Origin: a virus
DNA length: 64,000 nt
Strand: one strand, 5' to 3'
IMG/VR virus record: IMGVR_UViG_3300025874_000005
Coordinates: 62,001 to 126,000 of that record
Positions 43,674-51,735 of this stretch are shown here, piece by piece. The position numbers were made by a program, and so were the translations under genes. The notes beneath the pieces were generated by a model. The model saw only the letters and a list, made by a program, of their open reading frames with translations, ran no database searches and was not told the origin of the DNA. Each line of letters starts with the position of its first letter. The first letter of the stretch is position 1.

Positions 43674-44710
43674 TGGATAATATAACAAAATATTTACATA
43701 AAATAGCATATAAATTTCCTAAAGGATATCCTGATATGGGTGATCCTAAAGATAAAGATATGTTATTTGAATTAATAAAAACTGTAATAGAAGCAGAAGA
43801 AGAAGTAGAAATTGATGTCAAAACATCACAACCTTCTGGGGGGTCTGAAACATATAATGATACTATTAGATATGCTATATATGGTAAAGATTACAAAGAT
43901 AAACCAATTCCAAAACCTAAGAGTAAATACCCTTATAAAAATTCTACATTTAGTATAGCAGTTAGCTCTGAAGATAAAGAATTATTTACCAAACTATACC
44001 CTGTTAAACCCCCAAAAGTAGGAAAAGAAATAGGTAGTGCTGGTTCTTTAGGTGTGGGGAATGGAGAAATTGCATTATATTGGTTATATCATTTTTCAAA
44101 TAGTGCTAAAGTAACAGAAGGTAGAGAAAAAGATGACCCGGATTTATACTTTAACAATCAGGGAGTAGAGGTTAAATCTTGGAGTACTGATAAAGGTTTA
44201 CACGGTTTAGGAAGATTTGGAGCTGATAAAGAAAATTTATCATTACTTTCACTTATATTTGGGTTTAGTGCTCTAGTAAGTGTTTTTGATGGTGAAGGTG
44301 AATTGCCAAAAACAGTAAATCCAACTAATTTTAGAGGATTTCAACTTACGGCTGCTATGGAAAAAGTAAAAGAGTTTAAAAGCCTTTTAAATAAAAATAG
44401 TGATTTAGTAGATGAATATCCTTTATTTAAAAATATTAAATCTAATGTAGATAGAGTATACAATACATTAAATTTAGAAGATTCAGATAGCCCTCAGGAT
44501 ATGGGGAGAAAGATGGCAATACAACTTTTAAAACCAAAATTAGATAGAAAACCAGGAGATGGTAACCATTTAGCAAATGTAAAAGACAATGGGGATATTA
44601 AATTCTTTCAAATTAATTTTGATGAATTAAAAAATAGTGATGAATTAATGAAAGACTTTGAAGTAAAACAGAGTGCAATTAGAATTAATTTTGATAAAAT
44701 TTGGGGTTAA
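43673..44710 (+). CDS. PD-(D/E)xK nuclease-like protein (345 aa)
   Basis: Residues 156-168 read PDLYFNNQGVEVK. The spacing P-D157, then E166-x-K168 on the next strand, is the core of PD-(D/E)xK endonucleases, and E132 in the preceding helix (GNGEIALYWLYHF) can complete the site. The flanks are helical with many Lys. Restriction-enzyme or recombination nuclease functions are possible. Encoded in the middle of the internal-head block, it may be delivered with the DNA to attack host DNA, though no targeting peptide is seen at its own N-terminus. Confidence 0.6.
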   Translation: MDNITKYLHKIAYKFPKGYPDMGDPKDKDMLFELIKTVIEAEEEVEIDVKTSQPSGGSETYNDTIRYAIYGKDYKDKPIPKPKSKYPYKNSTFSIAVSSEDKELFTKLYPVKPPKVGKEIGSAGSLGVGNGEIALYWLYHFSNSAKVTEGREKDDPDLYFNNQGVEVKSWSTDKGLHGLGRFGADKENLSLLSLIFGFSALVSVFDGEGELPKTVNPTNFRGFQLTAAMEKVKEFKSLLNKNSDLVDEYPLFKNIKSNVDRVYNTLNLEDSDSPQDMGRKMAIQLLKPKLDRKPGDGNHLANVKDNGDIKFFQINFDELKNSDELMKDFEVKQSAIRINFDKIWG

Positions 44711-44728
44711 AAAATAAAATAAAACAAT

Positions 44729-46081
44729 ATGTGTAACTGCGGATGTAATACTTGTGATACTAATAAATCAACGTTAATGTTAAATGAAAATTTAGCACCG
44801 CGTGCTATATTGTCTGAGGGTTTAAAACACCATATAGACAACGATAAACCGCTTACTGAACATTTATACCGTGCGGGTTCACGTGCTTATTTTGATTTAT
44901 TTGCAGAAGCAAGATCTTTATATAGTAGAGGCATTTTAAAATTTACTAATGAAGATGATTTAGCTTTACTTACAGAAACTAATTTAGGTCATTTTGGTAT
45001 GTTTGAAGGTAAAAAAGTGCCTTTAGATTTTCCTATTGAATTAAATGAGCAAATGGACATATATGATGACATTGCAAATATGGAATTTGGAATGGATTAT
45101 GACCAATTAGGTGATAATGAAAAAGAATGGGTTCGTGATGAAATTGATAATATGGAAATGAATGAAGTTACCAGTTATAGTGGTTTTAATAGAAACCCAG
45201 AGGACCCAGATTCCGAACCATTTCAACCAACAGGGTCAGTATCTGAATTTAGAGAAGATTTAAGAGCATTATTTGGTAAATTTAAGGGTGATTTAAAAAA
45301 TCCTGAGTTTATAAAAGGAGTAGCTCAAATAATGGTTAATTGGAAATCACTTTTAAGAAGTCAATTAAATGAATCAGATTCTAAATATCCAAATTTTGAT
45401 TTAAATAAAAATATAAAATACAAAGATACATCTATTTCAAGTGGGATGTGGAGATACACAGGTCAAGAACAAGGTGGAGCAGGTGTTTATAGAAATTTAA
45501 ATAATGGTCAAATATTAGCTTTTGATAGAAGTGATTTTGATATATTTAAAAATAATCTTAGCAGTCATTTTGATATAAATGAAGGAACATTTAATTCTCC
45601 TAACCATATTGCAATTTTTGATGGTCCTGATGGCATGGTAGATGTTTATAAGACACCAGAGGGTTATTATTTCCAAACTGATAATTATGATGGAGAAGCT
45701 TCTAATGCTAAAGAAGCAGCTAAATGGTTAAAAGATAATGGTTTTGTTAGATTACAAGCTGGTAGTTTAGATGAAGCTAAAAAGAAAAAAGCTAAGAAAA
45801 AAGATAATAGACCAATAGGAAAACCAATGCGTTCATCTTCAGGTGGAAAAGCTTACAAAGTATACGTTAAGGATCCTAAAACTAAAAAGATTAAAACCGT
45901 TAGATTTGGATCTGGTGGTTTAAGAGCAAAAATAAATGACTCTAAGGCCCGCGCAGCATTTGCAAAAAGACACAAATGTTCAACTAAAAAAGACAGAACT
46001 AAAGCAGGTTATTGGAGTTGTAGATTACCTAGATATGCAAAATTACTCGGACTCAAATCAAGCTTTTCTGGATTCTGGTAA
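44729..46081 (+). CDS. Internal-head polyprotein with Cys-rich start and basic C-terminal module
   Basis: It opens with MCNCGCNTC, a metal-ligand-like cluster, followed by LMLNE20 and ILSE30, both gp21-type sites. A helical module (about 31-100, HLYRAGSRAYFDLFAEARSL) is followed by more sites at LNE107, LNE215, INE285 and LDE349. The middle module (286-345, HIAIFDGPDGMVDVYKTPEG) is beta-rich. The C-terminal 90 residues are very basic with KKKKAKKKDN, then ARAAFAKRHKC and YWSCRLPRYAKLLGL, a DNA-binding-like module with Cys and His. I infer processing into four or five small head proteins. Confidence 0.6.
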   Translation: MCNCGCNTCDTNKSTLMLNENLAPRAILSEGLKHHIDNDKPLTEHLYRAGSRAYFDLFAEARSLYSRGILKFTNEDDLALLTETNLGHFGMFEGKKVPLDFPIELNEQMDIYDDIANMEFGMDYDQLGDNEKEWVRDEIDNMEMNEVTSYSGFNRNPEDPDSEPFQPTGSVSEFREDLRALFGKFKGDLKNPEFIKGVAQIMVNWKSLLRSQLNESDSKYPNFDLNKNIKYKDTSISSGMWRYTGQEQGGAGVYRNLNNGQILAFDRSDFDIFKNNLSSHFDINEGTFNSPNHIAIFDGPDGMVDVYKTPEGYYFQTDNYDGEASNAKEAAKWLKDNGFVRLQAGSLDEAKKKKAKKKDNRPIGKPMRSSSGGKAYKVYVKDPKTKKIKTVRFGSGGLRAKINDSKARAAFAKRHKCSTKKDRTKAGYWSCRLPRYAKLLGLKSSFSGFW

Positions 46082-46346
46082 ACCATATATTGACTTAGAA
46101 GTTACAGATAATTATATTCTAAGACAATTTAATGAATCAATTGATCCTATAGAATTACTTTGGCATCGTGATGATGAAGACAGAGTAGTTGAAATTATAG
46201 GAGAAACTGATTGGAGTTTACAACTTGATAATTCCCTTCCATCTTCCCTTCAGGAACGTATATTTATACCTCGACATCAGTGGCATAGAGTAATCAAAGG
46301 CACTGGAAGTTTAAAACTTAAAATATATAAAAATGAACAAATGTGA
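46035..46346 (+). CDS. Cupin-like small protein (103 aa)
   Basis: The frame is open from 45936, but the N-terminal part there only shadows the basic tail of the upstream gene; ATG 46035 gives a clean 103-residue product that overlaps that gene by 47 nt. The sequence ELLWHRDDEDRVVEIIGETD...RIFIPRHQWHRVIKGTGSLKL has the two-motif layout of cupins: an early His-rich strand, then P-x-x-x-x-H. It has probable metal ligands (WHRD, QWHR). A small cupin could be an enzyme or binding protein; the role in this block is unknown. Confidence 0.6.
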   Translation: MQNYSDSNQAFLDSGKPYIDLEVTDNYILRQFNESIDPIELLWHRDDEDRVVEIIGETDWSLQLDNSLPSSLQERIFIPRHQWHRVIKGTGSLKLKIYKNEQM

Positions 46347-46401
46347 TTGTCAAATATGTAAGTGCGGTACTTCATGTAGTTGTACTTGTTGTAATTGTTA
46401 A
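46333..46401 (+). CDS. Cys-rich metallothionein-like micropeptide (22 aa)
   Basis: ATG 46333 to TAA 46399-46401, overlapping the previous stop. It contains 9 cysteines in 22 residues, in C-x-C and C-x-x-C spacing (CDCQICKCGTSCSCTCCNC). Such density is not expected by chance in this AT-rich genome. It would bind zinc or copper-type metals. It resembles the N-terminus of the 44729 product (MCNCGCNTC). Expression is supported by coupling to the upstream stop and by the next gene starting 6 nt later. Confidence 0.5.
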   Translation: MNKCDCQICKCGTSCSCTCCNC

Positions 46402-46406
46402 ATAAA

Positions 46407-46682
46407 ATGGAAAATTTCGATTATAAAAAATATTTAGCTGAAGGTCGCTTATACGAAAACGTATTAGCTCAAAAACTTAGAGACGAAGCAAAACACCCAG
46501 ACTCAAAAGTGGGTGCTGCTATATTTAACAAGTATGCTGAAAAAGTAGAAAAAGCTAAAAAAGAAGATTATGTAAAACTTATAAAAGCTATGGAAAGCGA
46601 ATTAATATCTAAACACCCTGATACATTCAGTGGTGAAGATGACATTCCAGGAAGCTTTTTACGTGAGGACAAAATAAATTAA
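46407..46682 (+). CDS. Internal-head protein, MENFDYKKYLAEG family (91 aa)
   Basis: A TTG at 46395 is in frame, but ATG 46407 gives the N-terminus MENFDYKKYLAE before Gly, the same as the next gene (MNNFDLTKYLAE before Gly). It has an L-A-E site at residue 12, like the T4 internal-protein leader. The remaining 79 residues are charged and helical. Predicted to be targeted to the prohead, trimmed by gp21 and packaged. Confidence 0.6.
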   Translation: MENFDYKKYLAEGRLYENVLAQKLRDEAKHPDSKVGAAIFNKYAEKVEKAKKEDYVKLIKAMESELISKHPDTFSGEDDIPGSFLREDKIN

Positions 46683-46687
46683 AATAA

Positions 46688-47170
46688 ATGAATAACTTCG
46701 ATTTAACAAAATATTTAGCTGAAGGTAAGCTACTAAATGAATTCGTAGGTAAAGCCTTAGAAGATAGAAATCAACCTCTTTATGATAAATTAGTAGCAGG
46801 ATCTGGCAAATCAGATACTATGGAAGGTGAAATGTTAAGAGCTATTAATAGAATTGTTTATCGTTATTATAATGATGGAGATGAATACCATACAGGATAT
46901 GGTACTGAAACAGCAGGACCAGCTCATTCATTTTTGGTTAATGCTAACACAGGTGTAAGATCAGCAATGAATATGATATTTAGAAATGGAACTAATTATG
47001 AAGAAACTATTGAGGATGCTTTAGAGCATATTTTATCTCATATTGAAGCTAAACAAGGTAAATACACCCCTAATACAGTAGGTGATATGTTTGATTATGA
47101 AGCTGAATTTGAAGACGATACATATGAAGAAGAAGATTATGATGATTATGATGATGATTATGATTATTAA
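46688..47170 (+). CDS. Internal-head protein, MNNFDLTKYLAEG family (160 aa)
   Basis: Same N-terminal peptide and L-A-E site as its upstream neighbour; a second possible cut is LLNE before Phe at residue 18. The middle is helical with NRIVYRYYNDGDEYHTGYGT; the last 35 residues are an Asp/Glu/Tyr-rich acidic tail (YDDYDDDYDY). An acidic tail may mimic DNA or bind basic partners. Function unknown. Confidence 0.6.
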   Translation: MNNFDLTKYLAEGKLLNEFVGKALEDRNQPLYDKLVAGSGKSDTMEGEMLRAINRIVYRYYNDGDEYHTGYGTETAGPAHSFLVNANTGVRSAMNMIFRNGTNYEETIEDALEHILSHIEAKQGKYTPNTVGDMFDYEAEFEDDTYEEEDYDDYDDDYDY

Positions 47171-47180
47171 TTAAAATAAT

Positions 47181-47190
47181 ATATTTATAA
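47181..47190 (+). promoter_or_regulatory. Late promoter motif ATATTTATAA
   Basis: Exact copy ending 16 nt before the ATG at 47207. Confidence 0.7.
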
Positions 47191-47206
47191 TAAAAAATAA
47201 TAAAAC

Positions 47207-47929
47207 ATGAAATATCACATATTTAGTGGATTGTACGTAGATGGAGCAGACTTTCAAACTGGCACGGGGATAGGCCTTTGGTGTAATTTTAATGATAATT
47301 CAGGACTATACACAGTAGACCAAGAACAAAATTTTGTAATAGACACACCAAATTTTCTAAATAATTCTTCTATAGGAGGTAGCCTTAATATAGATAATGA
47401 AATGTGTGGATCAGCACCTATACAAGCAGGTACTAATTCCCAATTCCAAGGCCCCGCAGATGGTCTCCCAACTACTTTTCCTGTAGGAAAAAGTAGATTT
47501 GCAATAGGAGCAGTTGACCTTGATGAATATGTAAGCCAGGGGGGCACTTTATCTCCATCTGATTGGTCAAATAATTTTGCTCAAATAGGATTTAGAGGAA
47601 ATGCCAACCCATTAACAGTTTCAAAACTTCCAGGACAAGTTATTCCAAGTACAGATCATTATAATGTAATAGTTGCTGGAAACGAACCCTTAGGATTAAA
47701 TACAAACGATGCAGGTGGAAGAGTACATTGGGATGTTGCTACCGGTACTTTAGGTCAATTTGTTAGTAAAATATTAGGTATAAAAATTGGAGAAGTTGGT
47801 GGAGCGGGAAGTATAGGAACTGTAGTTCCTTCAACTTCCGATGAATTAGCTGCTGGTGTTTTATTACTATCAGGGTATGGAATTTTAAAAAATGATGCAC
47901 TAGCATTTGCAACAGAACCCCAACCATAA
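47207..47929 (+). CDS. Putative structural protein (240 aa)
   Basis: A Gly/Asn/Ser-rich, low-charge sequence with strand pattern and small-residue C-terminal segment (VGGAGSIGTVVPSTSDELAA), as in virion surface proteins. The late motif lies directly upstream and a strong terminator 60 nt downstream, so this is a single-gene late unit. Candidates are head decoration or neck protein. No family recognised. Confidence 0.6.
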   Translation: MKYHIFSGLYVDGADFQTGTGIGLWCNFNDNSGLYTVDQEQNFVIDTPNFLNNSSIGGSLNIDNEMCGSAPIQAGTNSQFQGPADGLPTTFPVGKSRFAIGAVDLDEYVSQGGTLSPSDWSNNFAQIGFRGNANPLTVSKLPGQVIPSTDHYNVIVAGNEPLGLNTNDAGGRVHWDVATGTLGQFVSKILGIKIGEVGGAGSIGTVVPSTSDELAAGVLLLSGYGILKNDALAFATEPQP

Positions 47930-47991
47930 TACAATAAACTTACAGCTCGATTCATAGCCGAGCGATTATATAAAAATAAATTTAGAGATCT

Positions 47992-48023
47992 GTGGCCTCC
48001 ATTTGGAGGTCACATTTTTTTTT
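47992..48023 (+). terminator. Rho-independent terminator
   Basis: A 9-bp stem GTGGCCTCC (47992-48000) / GGAGGTCAC (48005-48013) with one mismatch and loop ATTT, followed by a run of nine or more T. It ends the structural unit at 47929. The loop and right arm also supply the -33 TTTG of the next promoter. Confidence 0.9.
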
Positions 48024-48034
48024 CGTATATTAAT
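48002..48034 (+). promoter_or_regulatory. Host-type promoter (P11) overlapping the terminator
   Basis: TTTG (48002-48005), a 20-nt spacer that contains the terminator's right arm and T-run, then TATATTAAT (48026-48034). It starts the accessory island that begins with the FAD dehydrogenase gene. Confidence 0.75.
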
Positions 48035-48056
48035 AACAAATAAAATTTAAGTCTAG

Positions 48057-49532
48057 ATGAATAAAAACATAGTAATGGTTGGAGCCGGGGTAGCAAATGT
48101 AAATGCTGCTACTAAGCTAGTAGATGAAGGTTATAATGGTAAAATTACCATTATTGATATGGGTAAAGACCCTTATTTAAGACCCTATGAAGAAGTAATG
48201 ACAGGATTTTTAGGTGCAGGAGGTTGGTCTGATGGTAAATTAACTTACCATACTTCAATTGGAGGACAATTATCTAAATATTGTGGGGAAGAAAAAGCAA
48301 TGGAATTATTTGATCAGGTGATAGATAATTTTAAACGTTTCCACCCCAAACCAGAGGAAGTACAATGTTCAAATCCAATTGCAGAACCAGATTTTATTAA
48401 ACCCTATTTTGGTTTACGTTTATTCCCTGTATGGCACGTTGGTACAGATTACCTACACGAAATTGGAAAAAATTGGTATGATTATCTAGTATCTAAAGGT
48501 GTTAAATTTGAATGGGAAGCTAAGGTAACTTCAATTGATTTTGAAAACCAAACAGGAACTGTAATAGTACTACAATCTGATCTAACACATACATTTGAAT
48601 ATGACCGTCTAATATTTGGTGTAGGTAAATCAGGTATTGACTTTGGTAAACAATTAGCTGAAAAATATGAACTACCAACTGAACCAAAACCAGTACAAAT
48701 TGGTGTCCGATTTGAAGCACCACAAAAACACTTTCAAAAACTTATTGATGTAAGCTATGATTTCAAATTGTATCGTAAATTCGAAGACAAAGGAGTATCA
48801 TTACGTTCATTCTGTACTAACAACAACGCAGCTTATGTTGCCGTTGAGCAAACGTATGGGGATGTTAGCTACAATGGACACGCTAAAAAAGGAGAAGAAC
48901 ATAGAAACAATATGACCAATTTTGGCATATTAATGGAAATTCAAGGTATTGATGAACCTTTTACCTGGTCAAGAGAATTAGTTAAAGCTGTAAATGAAAC
49001 TTGGTTTGATAATAGTAAAGGCCAAGGTAGATTTGCTCGTAAGACTCATACAGGTTTATATTATTCACCTACTCGTGAAGCAGGAATGACAAGTGAAGGT
49101 ATAAAAGTTGATGCTATGCCTATTAAATCATTAGATCAAGTTAAAGATGCATTTCAAGGTTATTATGATTACATAGAAGATTTTATTGAAGATATGAAAA
49201 AAGTATTCCCAACACTTAAAGATGATTGGGGTATTTATGTACCTGAAGTAAAATATTTGTCACCTGAACCATTAGTTAACTATAATGATTTAAGTTTAAC
49301 TACATACCCTAATGTACATTTTGTAGGTGATGCTTTAAGTGCAAGAGGCATTACAGTATCAGGTGCTCAAGGGACATTAGTAGCAGAACAAATTGTAAAT
49401 GACCAAAAAGAAATAAATGATTTTTTAGAATGGGCTGATAAACCTGGACCTTGGTCTGAAGAAGATAATAAAATACATACTATAGGAGGATTAACAATGC
49501 CTAAAAAAAATACTAATAAATTAAATAAATAA
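48057..49532 (+). CDS. FAD-dependent dehydrogenase (COG2509-like)
   Basis: The Rossmann dinucleotide site is GAGVANVNAA (residues 9-18) with an acidic residue at the end of the next strand (ITIIDMG). GAGGWSDGKLT near residue 53-63 matches the G-T-F-S-D-G-K-L-type motif of COG2509 dehydrogenases, and VHFVGDALSARGITVSGAQG near 420-439 is the C-terminal FAD-binding GD motif. At 491 residues it has full family length. Substrate unknown. It is rare in phages and is controlled by a host-type promoter, separate from the late genes. Confidence 0.8.
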   Translation: MNKNIVMVGAGVANVNAATKLVDEGYNGKITIIDMGKDPYLRPYEEVMTGFLGAGGWSDGKLTYHTSIGGQLSKYCGEEKAMELFDQVIDNFKRFHPKPEEVQCSNPIAEPDFIKPYFGLRLFPVWHVGTDYLHEIGKNWYDYLVSKGVKFEWEAKVTSIDFENQTGTVIVLQSDLTHTFEYDRLIFGVGKSGIDFGKQLAEKYELPTEPKPVQIGVRFEAPQKHFQKLIDVSYDFKLYRKFEDKGVSLRSFCTNNNAAYVAVEQTYGDVSYNGHAKKGEEHRNNMTNFGILMEIQGIDEPFTWSRELVKAVNETWFDNSKGQGRFARKTHTGLYYSPTREAGMTSEGIKVDAMPIKSLDQVKDAFQGYYDYIEDFIEDMKKVFPTLKDDWGIYVPEVKYLSPEPLVNYNDLSLTTYPNVHFVGDALSARGITVSGAQGTLVAEQIVNDQKEINDFLEWADKPGPWSEEDNKIHTIGGLTMPKKNTNKLNK

Positions 49533-49537
49533 AAATT

Positions 49538-49804
49538 ATGAGCAGTAAATTTTATGAAGAAAAAGTAATTAAATATAAAGGAGCTAGACATTATTTAATT
49601 AGATTAGAAGGTGAAGAACATTTTAAACATCACAGATACGATTCACCAGCAATAGTACCTATCAATAAACAATCAGAGTTTAAAAGGGGATACTTTTTAA
49701 GTGGGATTGAATATTCTGAGGAAGAGTTTAAGGATATAATGAAGGAAAGAGAAGGTTTACCTTGGTACAAAACATCAGCTGGGAAGGGAACATCAAGACA
49801 TTAA
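49538..49804 (+). CDS. Hypothetical protein (88 aa)
   Basis: A small charged protein with clustered His and Arg (FKHHRYDSPAIVPINKQSEF) and a Lys/Gly/Ser C-terminus ending TSAGKGTSRH. Preceded by an A-rich leader 5 nt after the dehydrogenase stop and followed 1 nt later by the cupin gene, so it belongs to the island operon. Family not recognised. Confidence 0.55.
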   Translation: MSSKFYEEKVIKYKGARHYLIRLEGEEHFKHHRYDSPAIVPINKQSEFKRGYFLSGIEYSEEEFKDIMKEREGLPWYKTSAGKGTSRH

Positions 49805-49805
49805 T

Positions 49806-50213
49806 ATGAGAGACCACACATTAGAAGCAATGCCTTATAAAGGAGAAATTCATGAAAAAGCATGGGGTCATGAGTTATGGATAATTAATAATGAATTCTA
49901 TTGCGGTAAGTTATTAGTATTTAAAAAGGATAAATCATTTTCAATGCATTATCATTTATTAAAAGATGAAGCATGGTACATCTCTAAAGGAAAATTTTTG
50001 TACAAATATATTGATACTGAGGATGCTGAGTATAAATCAATTGAAGTAACAGAAGGAGATTGTATACATTTAATGCCAGGACAGCCTCACCAAATGTTGG
50101 CTCTCGAAGAAGGAAGTTGTATATTTGAAGTATCAACACAGCACTTTGATAGTGATAGTTATAGAATAGGAATGGGATCTTCACAGTTAGATCCAAAAAA
50201 CTTACCATTTTAA
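49806..50213 (+). CDS. Cupin-domain protein (phosphomannose-isomerase-like)
   Basis: The two cupin motifs are clear: SMHYHLLKDEAWYISKGKF (residues 46-64; His47, His49, Glu54 as metal ligands) and GDCIHLMPGQPHQMLALEEG (about 82-101; His93). The start EKAWGHELWIINN resembles the opening of mannose-6-phosphate isomerase-type cupins. At 135 residues it is a single-domain cupin, perhaps acting on sugar nucleotides or as a small-molecule dioxygenase or isomerase. It is part of the accessory island. Confidence 0.75.
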   Translation: MRDHTLEAMPYKGEIHEKAWGHELWIINNEFYCGKLLVFKKDKSFSMHYHLLKDEAWYISKGKFLYKYIDTEDAEYKSIEVTEGDCIHLMPGQPHQMLALEEGSCIFEVSTQHFDSDSYRIGMGSSQLDPKNLPF

Positions 50214-50215
50214 TT

Positions 50216-50503
50216 ATGAGTATTAGAAAAAAATATAAACAGGAAGACCAAGAATTAGCAGCTTCTTTACAGGAAATAAACATAAATACAGCGATATTAG
50301 AAATAAAATTATTGGGTTTATCTAAAATAAAAGATAATTTATTATATGAGTGTAGATATGTTGATAGAGGAACAATTAAAACAGTGCCGATTATAGCACA
50401 AGATGTTACTCAAGCAATAGCTAAGTTAGATCCCTATGTAGAATCAGCAATCCCCGAAAACGTATTAAAAATAATGTTGGGCACAGAAAGATATAGTATA
50501 TAA
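50216..50503 (+). CDS. Hypothetical protein (95 aa)
   Basis: A soluble alpha/beta-looking protein: a helical N-terminal 30 residues, then strands (LLYECRYVDRGTIKTVPIIA) and a helix (VTQAIAKLDPYVESAIPENV). No known motif. Its stop overlaps the methyltransferase start, so the two are probably functionally linked. Confidence 0.55.
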   Translation: MSIRKKYKQEDQELAASLQEININTAILEIKLLGLSKIKDNLLYECRYVDRGTIKTVPIIAQDVTQAIAKLDPYVESAIPENVLKIMLGTERYSI

Positions 50504-51192
50504 TGATAAGAAACGGTAAACAATTTTATACAAAAGATGGAAAATTAATAGATATGTCAAGCTGGGATGTTAGTAAAGGACATCAAGATGTAGGTATTAA
50601 TTATGGCTGGGAAGGTGCTATGGCTTGGGGGAATTTAATCCATGATGAGTTAAATAAATATGGACCTGGTGTTCAACCCGGTGATGTTTATTTAGATTTA
50701 GGAGCAAATATAGGACTATCAGCTTTAAGAGCAGAATTATCAGGGGCCTCTAAATTATATTGCATTGAACCTGACCCAGGAGTATACGAGGCATTAGAAA
50801 TGAATAAATCAGATAAATGGGAGAATTTTAATTTAGCAATTGCAGACTATGATGGAGAAATAGACATACCCAAATGGCCTGATTGGTGGGATAATGTTTC
50901 ACGTCCTTGTATTACTTTAGAAAATTTTATGTATTCTAATAAAATTACACATATTGATTATATGAAAGTTGATATTGAGGGACATGAAATTAAAATTTTA
51001 CCCCAAATTCCAAAAGCTATATATGATAAAATTTCAAAAATTTTTATTGAATATCATGAGGATACTACAATTTCACCAGAAGATAGAGATAAAAAAAGAT
51101 TAGAATTTGTAAAATCAATAATATCAAAAGGATATAATAATCACTTTGTTGAAGTTGGATATCATCAAAGTTTTATTTATATTTGGAAATAA
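50503..51192 (+). CDS. FkbM-family SAM-dependent methyltransferase
   Basis: Motif I VYLDLGANIGLSAL (about residues 63-76) binds SAM; KLYCIEPDPGVYEAL (motif II, acidic residue for ribose) and THIDYMKVDIEGHEIKIL (the D-x-E-G-x-E block of FkbM enzymes) follow. At 229 residues it is standard. FkbM enzymes methylate hydroxyls on sugars, glycans and small molecules. Beside a cupin and a kinase, a role in modifying a sugar or cofactor is plausible, but the substrate is unknown. Confidence 0.85.
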   Translation: MIRNGKQFYTKDGKLIDMSSWDVSKGHQDVGINYGWEGAMAWGNLIHDELNKYGPGVQPGDVYLDLGANIGLSALRAELSGASKLYCIEPDPGVYEALEMNKSDKWENFNLAIADYDGEIDIPKWPDWWDNVSRPCITLENFMYSNKITHIDYMKVDIEGHEIKILPQIPKAIYDKISKIFIEYHEDTTISPEDRDKKRLEFVKSIISKGYNNHFVEVGYHQSFIYIWK

Positions 51193-51204
51193 AATAAATA
51201 AGTT

Positions 51205-51735
51205 ATGAAAATAGGTTTTTGTGGAACAATGTCAGTAGGTAAAACAACTTTAGTTAATGCTTTATCTGAACTACCAGAATTAAAAAATTATAAATTTAGA
51301 ACAGAACGTTCTAAATATCTTATGGAAATGGGAATCCCATTAAACACAGATAGTACCGTAAAAGGCCAGTCTGTATTTTTAGCTGAAAGAGCTAGTGAAC
51401 TAATGCAAAATAATATTATAACAGATAGAACTATTATTGATGTGATGGCGTTTGCTAAATGTTCTAAGTCTATGAATTACATGGAAGCAGATGATTTTTG
51501 CTCATTTGCTAGTAATATGTTAGATGAATATGATTATATATTTTATGTTTCACCTGAAGGTGTTGATATAGAAAATAATGGTGTTAGAGAAACTAATGCT
51601 GAATATAGAAAATTAATTGACCAAAACATACAGCTTTTAATTATTAAGTACAGACATAAGATAAAAAACTTAATTGAAATAAAAGGTTCAACAGAGGAAC
51701 GTATAAAGTTAGTTAAACAGTCAATTTCTTTGTGA
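51205..51735 (+). CDS. P-loop kinase, NadR/AAA_28-like
   Basis: It begins with the P-loop GTMSVGKTTL (residues 7-16). The segment TERSKYLMEMGIP is followed by NNIITDRTIIDVMAFAKCSK (D-R lid-side motif) and YDYIFYVSPEG near 110. This order is typical of NadR-type ribosylnicotinamide kinase and related nucleoside/nucleotide kinases of 170-190 residues. Substrate is uncertain: nicotinamide riboside or a deoxynucleotide. It is the last gene of the island; the late motif for the next gene overlaps its stop. Confidence 0.7.
   Translation: MKIGFCGTMSVGKTTLVNALSELPELKNYKFRTERSKYLMEMGIPLNTDSTVKGQSVFLAERASELMQNNIITDRTIIDVMAFAKCSKSMNYMEADDFCSFASNMLDEYDYIFYVSPEGVDIENNGVRETNAEYRKLIDQNIQLLIIKYRHKIKNLIEIKGSTEERIKLVKQSISL

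Noticed and set aside
45936-46034. Upstream extension of the cupin-like gene to ATG 45936
   Set aside because: These 33 codons only shadow the conserved-looking basic tail of the 44729 gene; the internal ATG at 46035 gives a complete domain.
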